The position numbers were made by a program, and so were the translations under genes. DNA of 11,396 nt from Candidatus Moraniibacteriota bacterium. Its GTDB lineage: Bacteria; Patescibacteriota; Minisyncoccia; Moranbacterales; UBA2206. The DNA lies in contig DAIEIZ010000032.1 of the NCBI GenBank assembly GCA_027351145.1, positions 1 to 11,396 on the forward strand. The letters are read 5' to 3'. The notes under the pieces were generated by a model. The model did not search any database. It was not told the DNA's origin and saw nothing but the letters and a program-made list of their open reading frames with translations. This document shows positions 1-7,224 of the stretch, piece after piece. How positions within the stretch are numbered: position 1 is the first letter of the stretch; every line of letters begins with the position of its first letter.

Positions 1-20
1 AGAGAGAGAGAGAGAGAGAG
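1..20. repeat. (AG)10 dinucleotide tract at window edge
   Basis: Ten uninterrupted AG units fill the first 20 bases and may continue beyond the edge. On the plus strand the tract reads Arg-Glu repeats in every frame; on the minus strand it reads Leu-Ser repeats. It may be a real slippage-prone microsatellite, or an assembly artefact if the window starts at a contig end. The sequence alone cannot separate these. Confidence 0.85.
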
Positions 21-56
21 TTTGCGTACGCCAAAAATGCTGCAGAAAAAAAATGA
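1..56 (+). other. possible 3' tail of a plus-strand gene (weak)
   Basis: Plus frame 3 is open from the edge to TGA at 54-56 and would end in Arg-Glu repeats followed by FAYAKNAAEKK, which looks like a plausible bacterial C-terminus. If real, this gene would converge on the PfkB kinase and the palindrome at 101-209 would lie just beyond its stop. Plus frames 1 and 2 are also open to 69 and 79, and a minus-strand ATG at 90-92 is open to the edge, so 18 codons cannot decide it. Confidence 0.2.
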
Positions 57-100
57 AGCTGAGTTGTGATAAAGATTAGTGAGCGCTTTCATTTTTTGTT

Positions 101-209
101 TTTAGGACTTACGCATTCAATTGAAGAGTTTCTAAGGTTGAGCTTTGAGATCCCCGAAGGTTCAACCTTAGAAACTCGCTTGTCGTCAACCAAATGTGTA
201 AGTCCTAAA
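101..209. mobile_element. MITE-like palindromic element with terminal inverted repeats
   Basis: Bases 101-112 (tttaggacttac) are the exact reverse complement of 198-209, and pairing continues inward as catt/aatg after one G·T. Inside lies a second perfect 16-bp inverted repeat, 126-141 with 162-177, around a 20-base loop. The element is flanked by ttttttgtt at 92-100 and 210-218, a candidate 9-bp target-site duplication. No ORF of meaningful size lies inside. This layout fits a non-autonomous transposon remnant. The flanks are T-rich, so the duplication could be chance, and the hairpin plus the T-run at 210-215 could also act as a terminator for plus-strand transcription. I do not assign an IS family. 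Confidence 0.55.
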
Positions 210-218
210 TTTTTTGTT

Positions 219-347
219 CTTCTTGGTTATTATGTTTGGATTATAGCATAGAAAGTTGGATTTTTGAAATTATCAAAACCACTGATTTATACGTTATTTT
301 GAATTTCCCTATCAGTGAAATCAACACAACCAATGATAATTTGTGGT
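219..347. other. AT-rich spacer downstream of PfkB gene
   Basis: This spacer lies between the PfkB-family stop and the palindromic element and has no supportable gene. It contains a 7-bp inverted repeat (cactgat 280-286 with atcagtg 311-317, 24-base spacer) that is too weak to call a terminator, and an extended -10 motif listed separately. Confidence 0.6.
240..248 (-). promoter_or_regulatory. extended -10 promoter motif TGCTATAAT pointing left
   Basis: The minus strand reads TGCTATAAT here, a perfect extended -10. Seventeen bases upstream is ttcaaa, a 4/6 match to the -35 consensus. A transcript would start near 233, cross the palindromic element and leave the window, so its target is unseen; it could be a gene left of base 1 or a small RNA. 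The same TGNTATAAT form occurs upstream of eno, pgk and the ABC operon, which raises my belief, but AT-rich sequence produces this motif by chance too. Confidence 0.4.
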
Positions 348-1316
348 TCAGACAATCCCCTCCTCATCCAACAATCCTTCAATCGCACCATAGAATTGCA
401 CCTCATGCGAACTATTGGCAATGCCCCATTCTAAACATTCTTTCAGGGTTTTTTCTTTGAGATACGCCCCAATAAAACCGCTGGCAAAAGCATCGCCCGC
501 CCCGGTCGAATCAACAGCATTCACTTTTTTGCCGGGCGCAAAAAATATTTCATCACCATCGCTAGTCCATGCGCCACGCGCACCATCAGTCAAAGCGACA
601 ATTTTTGCACCAAGTTCTCGCACTTTTTCCAACAAAAATTTTTCATCTTCCATCTCGGAAACAGAAAAATTACCCGTTTGGGAAATAATTTCAATTGCCT
701 CATCTTTATTAAGAAAAACCAATTCGCAATATTTGACAGCATTAACAACTTCGCGCGGATTTTCTCTGATATAAACTTCGCGCGGATTAAATGCGATTCT
801 TTTTTTATCTTCTTGCGCTATTTTGATTATTTCCTCCACTTGAAATTCCCAATTTCCATGCACATCACTGATAAAAAACCAGTTTGCATCTTTGAATTTT
901 TCACGATCTAATTTTAATTTTCCGCTGGAATTTTTATTGGTAAAAATCACCCTGTCAGCGCTATTTTCATCCACAATAATAGCTGACAAATCGCTTTTTT
1001 TTCCGGCTTCCCTATTGATAAAATCAGTTTTGATATTATTGTTTGCCAACTCTCCGATTACCCAATCGCCAATCGCATCTTCTACAACATTAGAAACGCA
1101 AGTCGCCACTATCCCCAAGCGAGAAAGCCCGATTGCCAAATTCGCCGCGCATCCGCCAAGCGATTCAAAGCGATTCTCAATTTTAATTTTTGCTCCAAGC
1201 TCAAAAGCAATTTTTTTTTGACTAGCCAAATCATCCGGCGTTTCAATAATACTGCCGTTTTTTGTCGGAAAAAAAATATCTTTTCCCGCCGAACCGAAAC
1301 AAATTATTTCATACAT
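348..1316 (-). CDS. PfkB-family (ribokinase-like) sugar kinase
   Basis: A 322-residue cytosolic kinase of the PfkB/ribokinase superfamily, which transfers the ATP gamma-phosphate to a sugar or nucleoside hydroxyl. The N-terminal family signature is seen as GGCAANLA at residues 54-61 with the following GLSRLG. The C-terminal signature DSTGAGDAFASGF begins at residue 269 and supplies the anion hole (GAG) and catalytic base, Asp275. Length is normal for the family. It starts with ATG 11 bases after the gpmI stop, with no Shine-Dalgarno motif, so it probably shares the gpmI transcript. It ends in TGA. The substrate cannot be read from sequence: adenosine/ribokinase-type and 6-phosphofructokinase-type members share these motifs. 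Its place behind eno and gpmI makes a sugar-phosphate role in glycolysis or pentose metabolism attractive, but that is inference. Confidence 0.9.
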   Translation of the reverse strand: MYEIICFGSAGKDIFFPTKNGSIIETPDDLASQKKIAFELGAKIKIENRFESLGGCAANLAIGLSRLGIVATCVSNVVEDAIGDWVIGELANNNIKTDFINREAGKKSDLSAIIVDENSADRVIFTNKNSSGKLKLDREKFKDANWFFISDVHGNWEFQVEEIIKIAQEDKKRIAFNPREVYIRENPREVVNAVKYCELVFLNKDEAIEIISQTGNFSVSEMEDEKFLLEKVRELGAKIVALTDGARGAWTSDGDEIFFAPGKKVNAVDSTGAGDAFASGFIGAYLKEKTLKECLEWGIANSSHEVQFYGAIEGLLDEEGIV

Positions 1317-1327
1317 ATTTTTAAAAT

Positions 1328-2884
1328 TTATCTTAATAATGAATTCTTGACCATCAGCTTGGGTTTTTCAATTCCCAAAATATCCAAAATGGTCGGCGCG
1401 ATATTGCCCAGCACGCCATCATCTCGCAATTTTTTGTCTTTGAATTTTTCGCTGACAATAAGAAACGGCACCGGATTTTTAGTGTGAAACGTATTGGGCT
1501 GATCGCTGTCAAAATCAATCATGTCATCCGCGTTGCCATGATCGGCGGTAATGATCAAATTTCCGCCCAATTTCAAAACAACTTTAACCAGCCTTTCTAT
1601 CTGCTTATCCAAAAACTCAACTGCCTTTATTGTTGCTGCGAGATCACCAGTATGCCCTACCATATCCGCATTAGCATAATTCATCACAATCACATCATAT
1701 TCATTCTTCTTTATTGCTTCTAGCACCACATCCGTTACAAGTCCAGCTGACATCTCCGGCACCTTAGCATAAGAGTCAATCACTGGCGATTTGATCATCA
1801 CCCTGTCTTCGCCATCCACCGGATCGGCGTAGCCACCGTTTAAAAAATAGGTTACGTGCGCAAATTTTTCCGACTCGGCAACATAGAGCTGTTTGAGTTG
1901 CCCAAGAGCCATTGGAAGAGTAGCTGAAATCGTGTGCTCGGGAAAGGCTGTATGCTCGTCCAGCCCCGGACCAAAATCAGTCAGCGCAACAAAGTATAAA
2001 TTTTCAATCCTATCAATAATTGGCATATCATCACTCAAGATACTTTTTTCATCCACCGCAATGAATAATTTGCTAAATTGCCTCGCTCGATCTGAGCGAA
2101 AGTTATAGAAAATTATTGCATCATCTTTTTTAATCTGAGCTACGGGCACGCTATTTTCCAAAATAATAGTCGGCAAAAGATACTCGTCTGTGAGACCGGC
2201 AGCGTAGGCCTTTTCAATTGCCTCTTCTGCAGAGTTCGCCTTTTCTCCGCGCGCAAACACTATTGCGTCATAAGCAAGAGTAAGTCGCTTCCAATTTTTT
2301 GCACGATCCATCGCATAGAACCGTCCGGAAAGTGTCGCGATTTTCCCAATACCCTCTTCAGCCATAATTCGCCGAAAATATTTCAAATGTTCCAGTGCGC
2401 TTTTGGGATAGGAATCCCTCCCGTCCGTAAAAAGATGACAATAGACCTCCTTGATATTATTTTTTTTGGCTAATTTTAAAACAGCTCTGAAATGCTCCGG
2501 ATCACTATGCGGACTGTCTCCATTCCCCATAAGCCCCATAACATGCAAATTGCTATTATTATTTTTGACGTGGCGCACACTTCCATTCATCGCCGGATTC
2601 ATAAAGAAACTTCCGTCTTTGATACTGTCAGTGATATATTTTGAGTCCTGAGGCACGACCCTCCCGGCGCCCATATTCATATGTCCCGCTTCAGAGCCAC
2701 TCATTTTGTGATCAGGAAGACCAACGCAATTACCAGTCGCACAAAGCGTCGTCGAAGGATACATCTCAAACAAACGATCAATGGTCGGCTTTTTGGCAAG
2801 CGTTATTGCATTGCCTTTCCCGGGCGGAGCGGTACCATAGCCGTCCAATATCACCAAAAGTGTTGGATTTTTTTGATCAGACAT
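1328..2884 (-). CDS. gpmI: 2,3-bisphosphoglycerate-independent phosphoglycerate mutase
   Basis: Interconverts 3-phosphoglycerate and 2-phosphoglycerate in lower glycolysis, using two metal ions (usually Mn) and a phosphoserine intermediate. With ATG at 2884 the protein has 518 residues, normal for the family. Visible active-site elements: Asp14 in VILDGYG; nucleophile Ser64 in SGSEAGHMN; His126; Arg156-Asp157 in TDGRD; Arg188 and Arg194; Arg263 and Arg266 in NFRSDR; Lys340; Asp407 and His411 in NADMVGH; Asp448-His449 in ITADHGN; His467. The usual HSH after the Ser domain junction is HSD here, with the first His kept. An in-frame TTG at 2902 would add six residues, but MSDQKNPTLLVILDG is the natural N-terminus. 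No Shine-Dalgarno motif precedes either start. It lies 128 bases after eno and 11 before the PfkB gene. Confidence 0.97.
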   Translation of the reverse strand: MSDQKNPTLLVILDGYGTAPPGKGNAITLAKKPTIDRLFEMYPSTTLCATGNCVGLPDHKMSGSEAGHMNMGAGRVVPQDSKYITDSIKDGSFFMNPAMNGSVRHVKNNNSNLHVMGLMGNGDSPHSDPEHFRAVLKLAKKNNIKEVYCHLFTDGRDSYPKSALEHLKYFRRIMAEEGIGKIATLSGRFYAMDRAKNWKRLTLAYDAIVFARGEKANSAEEAIEKAYAAGLTDEYLLPTIILENSVPVAQIKKDDAIIFYNFRSDRARQFSKLFIAVDEKSILSDDMPIIDRIENLYFVALTDFGPGLDEHTAFPEHTISATLPMALGQLKQLYVAESEKFAHVTYFLNGGYADPVDGEDRVMIKSPVIDSYAKVPEMSAGLVTDVVLEAIKKNEYDVIVMNYANADMVGHTGDLAATIKAVEFLDKQIERLVKVVLKLGGNLIITADHGNADDMIDFDSDQPNTFHTKNPVPFLIVSEKFKDKKLRDDGVLGNIAPTILDILGIEKPKLMVKNSLLR

Positions 2885-3012
2885 GAATAATGAGTTTAGC
2901 AATATAAGGTGTGTTGGAAATCTAACTTTTTATTTTTTAAAATAATTTTCTAAATTCCAATTATTTAAAAATTGAAAAAATTAGATCTATTTATGAAATT
3001 GCAAAATTTCAA
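2885..3012. other. eno-gpmI intergenic spacer, no clear signal
   Basis: A very AT-rich 128-base gap. I looked on the minus strand for a promoter or terminator. There is a 6-bp AT-only hairpin (gaaatt/aatttc around 2996-3011) with no adjacent T-run and no TGNTATAAT motif. Whether gpmI is read from the eno promoter or its own weak promoter is undecided. Confidence 0.5.
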
Positions 3013-4266
3013 CTAAATCTCCTCTTCGATTCGAAGCAATCGATTATATTTGCAAATTCGCTCTCCTCGTGAAAGCGAGCCGGATTTTATATAATCCGCT
3101 CCGGCGCCAACTGCTAAATCAGAAATAAAATCATCAGTTGTTTCTCCTGAGCGATGCGACACAACAACTTTCATCTTGTTTTTTTTCGCCAATTTTATAC
3201 AATCAATCGTTTCCGAAAGCGTTCCGATTTGATTGACTTTGATCAAAACGGCATTGCACGCTTTTTTCTCGATCGCCATTTTCAAACGCTTCACATTTGT
3301 TACCAAAAGATCATCCCCGATAAGCATTATTTTTTCTCCCAACTTCTCATTCATCATTCGCCAACCTTCCCAATCATTTTCGTTAAGTCCGTCTTCCACG
3401 GAAATTTCATGATATTTCGCAATCCATTCGTTATAAATATTAATAAGCATTTCACGCGTTAATGTGGAATTTTCCGGCTTAAAAACATAGCGATCTTCTT
3501 TTTCATTATAAAAAGAATTAGCCGCCGCATCGATCCCGATATTCACCTGCGTTCCCGCTTTATATCCGGCTTTTTCAATTGCTTGATTAATTAATTCCAT
3601 TGGTTGAGCGTTGCTTTCCAAGCGCGGAGCAAAACCGCCTTCATCTCCCACTCCAACAGAATAACCTTCGCTGGAAAGTATTTTTTTCAACTCTTGAAAA
3701 ATTTCACTGCCTGAACGCAATTGTTCTTTGAATGTTTTTAATCCGTTAGGCACCAATTTATATTCTTGAATTGAAAGTCCCGAATCGCTATGTTGTCCGC
3801 CGTTAATAATATTAAACATCGGGATTGGCAATTTGAATTTTTTCGGCATTTTGAAAGTTTTGGCGATATAGGCATAGAGCGGGATTTTATTTTCCATTGC
3901 AGCTGCCCGACAAACGGCCAAAGACACTCCCAAAATCGCATTTGCTCCCAGATTGGTTTTGTTCTCCGTCCCATCCAGTTCAAGCATTTTTTTGTCAATT
4001 TCTTTTTGCTCGGAAACTTCCATTCCAACAATAATCTTGGCAATTTTTTTATTCACATTTTCCACAGCGCCGAGCACGCCAAGGCCATAATAACGATTGG
4101 CATCGTTATCGCGCAATTCCAGTGCTTCATAAGTTCCGGTTGATGCTCCGGAGGGAACAGCCGCCATTGCCGTTATTCCCGACTCTAATGTTATTTCCAC
4201 TTCCACGGTAGGATTTCCGCGCGAATCCAAAATTTCCCGCGCATAAATTTTTTTAATTTTTGACAT
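3013..4266 (-). CDS. eno: enolase (phosphopyruvate hydratase)
   Basis: Dehydrates 2-phosphoglycerate to phosphoenolpyruvate with Mg2+ in the cytosol. The 417-residue protein is complete and close to usual length. The N-terminal domain has SGASTGTYEALELRD (39-53) and GANAILGVSLA (107-117). In the barrel I see His159, catalytic Glu209 in VGDEGGFAP, Mg ligands Asp246 (IGIDAAA), Glu291 (SVEDGL) and Asp318 (IGDDLLVTN), catalytic Lys343 (LIKVNQIGT), His371-Arg372 in SHRSGET, Lys394, and the terminal KYNRLLRIEEEI. Two loops depart from the common bacterial form: GGQHSDSGLSIQEYK instead of an A(D/N)N-type loop with QEF, and SGSLSRGER instead of TG-x-PSRSER. Start ATG is preceded only by a weak A-rich aaagaaa. 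Its own extended -10 promoter lies at 4303-4311, giving a short leader of about 29 bases. Confidence 0.97.
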   Translation of the reverse strand: MSKIKKIYAREILDSRGNPTVEVEITLESGITAMAAVPSGASTGTYEALELRDNDANRYYGLGVLGAVENVNKKIAKIIVGMEVSEQKEIDKKMLELDGTENKTNLGANAILGVSLAVCRAAAMENKIPLYAYIAKTFKMPKKFKLPIPMFNIINGGQHSDSGLSIQEYKLVPNGLKTFKEQLRSGSEIFQELKKILSSEGYSVGVGDEGGFAPRLESNAQPMELINQAIEKAGYKAGTQVNIGIDAAANSFYNEKEDRYVFKPENSTLTREMLINIYNEWIAKYHEISVEDGLNENDWEGWRMMNEKLGEKIMLIGDDLLVTNVKRLKMAIEKKACNAVLIKVNQIGTLSETIDCIKLAKKNKMKVVVSHRSGETTDDFISDLAVGAGADYIKSGSLSRGERICKYNRLLRIEEEI

Positions 4267-4302
4267 AAAATTTTCTTTAATTTAATTATTCCAATCTACA
4301 TT

Positions 4303-4311
4303 ATTATATCA
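4303..4311 (-). promoter_or_regulatory. eno promoter, extended -10 TGATATAAT
   Basis: The minus strand reads TGATATAAT, a perfect extended -10, about 37 bases from the eno start, giving a predicted leader near 29 bases. No good -35 is seen at 16-18 bases, as is allowed for extended -10 promoters. It lies in the 74-base gap after the clan CD-like gene. No terminator is visible in that gap, so read-through from pgk is also possible. Confidence 0.6.
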
Positions 4312-4340
4312 TAGACAGAATAAAATACGAGTTTTTAAAA

Positions 4341-6176
4341 TTAAGGATTATAATATTTGGCATTTCCATTTCTGTATCGAACATCAAACACCAGTTTGTC
4401 GTTTTTAATATTAGCCTCTATTCTATTCATGCTCGTACTCTCTTCAGGAGCGATAACGCCTACGTTCAAAGATTGAGCAATCCGTTTTCCAATTCCATCC
4501 GATAATCCGGTAAGGCAAGAACTGATAATCAGGGTTGCGTCTTTGGAAAAAAAATCACCAATCCTTTTTACTCCGCGTCCTTCCATATCCGCATTTTTTA
4601 ATAAGCGACCACGACCAAGTTCCTGTCCTCCAAATTCCATGACATCTTTATTGCCATGAGCCATAATGTAAGCAAATGATATTTTATTATTACTTGAATA
4701 GCGTTTATCTAAAGCCAAAAGTTTTTTAGCTATGTCAAGCTTGCTTCCGCATTCAATAACGCGAAAATAATATTTATCCTTAATTTGTTCAAATAAACTC
4801 CTTTGAATTTCACTATTATTATATCCGTTCCCTACCCAATCTTCTCTGGGAAACATTATGATTCCATATGGCAAATCATTGTCATCCCTATGGTCAAACT
4901 GGCTAATTAACAGCTCTTTTGGATAGCGAGCAAAATCATTGATCCCAAATTCCTTATTAAGCACACTTATTGCGCCTGGCCTGCTCTTTTCAATCTCTTC
5001 AATCATCTTAATATTTTCCTTCATAAGTCGAGCTCGCAAATGCTGATCCCCGCCACCCTTAGACATGCTGGACTTCCATGCTTCTAGCATTTTTTGCGAA
5101 TCAACACCGACCGGACTCAACAATGATGTCAAAAGTTGCTTTCCCAGTTCAGTACCTTTTTCCGAATTTCTTGAAATAAGCTGAGCAACAATCAAGCTTG
5201 CCTGATCTTTTTCTTCGGATAAATTCGACGCTGTTTCTTTCTCTATTTTTTGAAAACTATTGTTAAAAAAAGTTTTATTTTCAAAAAAATGAGAAATAGC
5301 CAAAAAATCAGCTCTAAGCTCAGGATCTTTCTGTATAATATTATCAATCCTATTGATATTATGCTCAAAAAGCCTGTAGCACTCTTGTTTTATTTCTTTG
5401 GACACATCGGACGAAAATATGATGTCCCGCAAGGAGTTGATCACTTCCCTGACTTGAACCTCTGCATCAGATGAAAGGATTTGATTTATTCTTGGTAACG
5501 CCTGAAAAAACAACCGGTTCTTTTTTTCTTGATTAATTTTTTTCACCAGTTGCAAATTTTCATCCCGCTTTTGATAAAAATCAGTTGAATGATAAAAGTT
5601 CGGTTTATTTGCCGCTACATCATTCAATGTAATCAATTTACCAATGGCACTTATCGATTGAACGCTTTCAACATCATTGCTTAGTGCGTCACCAATAATA
5701 TCAATATTGCCATTGACAACTGAAACAGCTTCCTTATTACCACCGCTCCAACTGCTCAATTTATTCACGCTCCTAAAAACATCTTCGAGAGCCGCCGGTT
5801 TTTTTCTTAAAATAGTTTGTTTAAAAAATCTTGCTGCCCTCGCTCCAACTTTATCAATTTTAGCCTTAAATGTATTAGTCTTGGCAAATTTAATTTTTTC
5901 TAACTCATCGCAATATTTTTTTTCATCTAAGTCGCTTTTTTCATCCCCATTTTTTTCATCGTTCTGATTTGCATTTTCATTCCCATACAACACTTCAAGT
6001 TTTTCTTTTGCCTTTTTTATTGCCATATCCTCAGAAATCTTCAACTTCTCAATTTCTTCAGCGGTGACAACCGGTTTTTCAGCACTTTCAAAAACAATGC
6101 CTTCTTTTCCTTTGGCTTCAGCAATGCTTTCTGCAGTATTTTTAGTTTCAAACGAATTCAATTTCATATATTTCAC
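4341..6176 (-). CDS. uncharacterised protein with C-terminal clan CD (caspase/CHAT/C80-like) peptidase-type domain
   Basis: A 611-residue protein I cannot name. Residues 1-100 are charged; 66-90 are rich in Asn, Asp, Glu and Lys and probably disordered. Residues about 125-400 look alpha-helical without a recognised domain. Residues about 435-600 look like an alternating beta/alpha caspase-like fold: strand YGIIMFP, strand YYFRVIECG, strand ISFAYIMA leading into His507-Gly508, an FGG turn, then GDFFSKDATLIISSC with Cys554, followed by LTGLSDGIGKRIAQ and the strand VGVIAPE. A hydrophobic strand ending in His-Gly and a second ending in Ser-Cys about 47 residues later is the dyad layout of clan CD cysteine peptidases. 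No signal peptide or TM segment is seen, so a cytosolic location is likely. GTG at 6176 overlaps the pgk stop by four bases (GTGA), with aaggtg 8 bases upstream; ATG at 6167 is the alternative. Fold assignment is by motif only; activity and substrate are unknown. Confidence 0.75.
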   Translation of the reverse strand: MKYMKLNSFETKNTAESIAEAKGKEGIVFESAEKPVVTAEEIEKLKISEDMAIKKAKEKLEVLYGNENANQNDEKNGDEKSDLDEKKYCDELEKIKFAKTNTFKAKIDKVGARAARFFKQTILRKKPAALEDVFRSVNKLSSWSGGNKEAVSVVNGNIDIIGDALSNDVESVQSISAIGKLITLNDVAANKPNFYHSTDFYQKRDENLQLVKKINQEKKNRLFFQALPRINQILSSDAEVQVREVINSLRDIIFSSDVSKEIKQECYRLFEHNINRIDNIIQKDPELRADFLAISHFFENKTFFNNSFQKIEKETASNLSEEKDQASLIVAQLISRNSEKGTELGKQLLTSLLSPVGVDSQKMLEAWKSSMSKGGGDQHLRARLMKENIKMIEEIEKSRPGAISVLNKEFGINDFARYPKELLISQFDHRDDNDLPYGIIMFPREDWVGNGYNNSEIQRSLFEQIKDKYYFRVIECGSKLDIAKKLLALDKRYSSNNKISFAYIMAHGNKDVMEFGGQELGRGRLLKNADMEGRGVKRIGDFFSKDATLIISSCLTGLSDGIGKRIAQSLNVGVIAPEESTSMNRIEANIKNDKLVFDVRYRNGNAKYYNP

Positions 6177-7210
6177 ATCTCAAACACCTTAATTCCCGGC
6201 ATTTTTTCTCCCGCCAAATAATCCAGCATCGCACCGCCGCCGGTGGAAACAAAATCCACTTTTTCCATTGCGTTATTTTTTTCCAAAATTTCCAATGTTT
6301 CTCCCCCGCCAATGAGCACAAAGGCGCCACTTGCCAACACTGCTTCAAGTATTTCACTGGAACTGACAGCATATTTTTCTTCTTCAAATTTTCCCGTCGG
6401 ACCATTCCAAACAATTGTTTTGGCGGTTGCAATAATTTCCTTGAATTTTTCAAGAGTTTTTAGTCCGATATCCAGCCGGTCATCAATAAAATCAAACGGC
6501 AAAAGCACTTTTTCGCCAAACTGAATTTTTTGGTCAATCGCTTCATTGGCAATGCGTCCGCCGACTAACACATAGTCGTATTTTTCTTCAAAAAATTTAA
6601 TCACCGGCAACTTTGTTTCAATTTTCGCTCCTCCGATAATCGCCACTGCCGGACTGATTGGGTGCTCTTTGATAATCGTCATCTCGGCAATTTCTTCTTG
6701 CAAGCGGCATCCGGCGGCGCTTGGCAAGATTTTCGCCACCCCGGTAACGGATGCGTGATCGCGATGCGAAGCGCTAAAAGCATCATTAACAAAAAAATCA
6801 AAATTCTCCGCCAACTTCATGGAAAATTCAGGATCATTTTTTTCATCTCCCACATAGAAACGCACATTTTCCAAAAGCAACACGCCTTCATCCAAATTTT
6901 CCAGGGCATTTTTTACTTTTTCCCCGATGCAATCAGATACAAAAGTTATTTTTTTGCCAAGAATTATTTCCGCATCAGGAACAATTTGCCCCAAAGAAAA
7001 ATTCGGATCAACTTTTCCATCCGGACGGCCCAAATGCGAGATCAAAGCAACTTTGCATTTTTTGCCCAATAAATAATCAATTGATTCTTTGGCGGCTGAA
7101 ATTTTAAAATTCTCTTTCACTCTCCCGCCTTCAATTGCAACATTAAAATCCACTCGAAGCAATACTTTTTTTCCCGCCACATCGGCGTCTTGAATTTTTC
7201 GCAATTTCAT
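6173..7210 (-). CDS. pgk: phosphoglycerate kinase, compact form
   Basis: Transfers the acyl phosphate of 1,3-bisphosphoglycerate to ADP, the first ATP-yielding step of glycolysis. Diagnostic motifs are in order: RVDFN (19-23), SHLGRP (58-63), LLENVRF (112-118), NDAFSASHRDHAS (142-154), GGAKIETK (193-200), WNGPTGKFE (268-276), GGGET (301-305) and STGGGA (322-327). At 345 residues it is about 50 shorter than usual bacterial PGKs. The loss lies in the C-terminal lobe between VGGRIAN (216-222) and WNGP; both ends and all nucleotide-binding motifs are intact, so it is not a truncation. The 3-phosphoglycerate-binding Arg of the usual D-x-R-I segment (Arg38 in yeast) appears to be Lys36 here. The ATG has no Shine-Dalgarno motif; an A-rich stretch precedes it. 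A promoter near 7399 and a palindromic leader lie upstream. Confidence 0.96.
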   Translation of the reverse strand: MKLRKIQDADVAGKKVLLRVDFNVAIEGGRVKENFKISAAKESIDYLLGKKCKVALISHLGRPDGKVDPNFSLGQIVPDAEIILGKKITFVSDCIGEKVKNALENLDEGVLLLENVRFYVGDEKNDPEFSMKLAENFDFFVNDAFSASHRDHASVTGVAKILPSAAGCRLQEEIAEMTIIKEHPISPAVAIIGGAKIETKLPVIKFFEEKYDYVLVGGRIANEAIDQKIQFGEKVLLPFDFIDDRLDIGLKTLEKFKEIIATAKTIVWNGPTGKFEEEKYAVSSSEILEAVLASGAFVLIGGGETLEILEKNNAMEKVDFVSTGGGAMLDYLAGEKMPGIKVFEM

Positions 7211-7224
7211 AGGTTTTTTAATTT

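Noticed and set aside
280..317. Terminator for the PfkB gene from the cactgat/atcagtg inverted repeat
   Set aside because: The 7-bp stem has a 24-base loop and only a short T stretch after it.
2885..2902. Upstream TTG start for gpmI adding six residues
   Set aside because: No ribosome-binding motif supports it, and the ATG at 2884 gives the family's natural N-terminus.
3738..4143. Overlapping ORFs within eno on both strands (3738-4043 minus, 3790-4143 plus)
   Set aside because: They lie wholly inside a well-supported enolase and show no family motif; they are reading-frame shadows.
6662..7072. 136-codon plus-strand ORF opposite pgk
   Set aside because: It is antisense to conserved PGK motifs, has no recognisable domain, and has no promoter or start signal.
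348..7210. Alternative genetic code with TGA read as glycine
   Set aside because: TGA ends both the PfkB gene and pgk at the expected protein ends, and no in-frame TGA is needed to complete any family.
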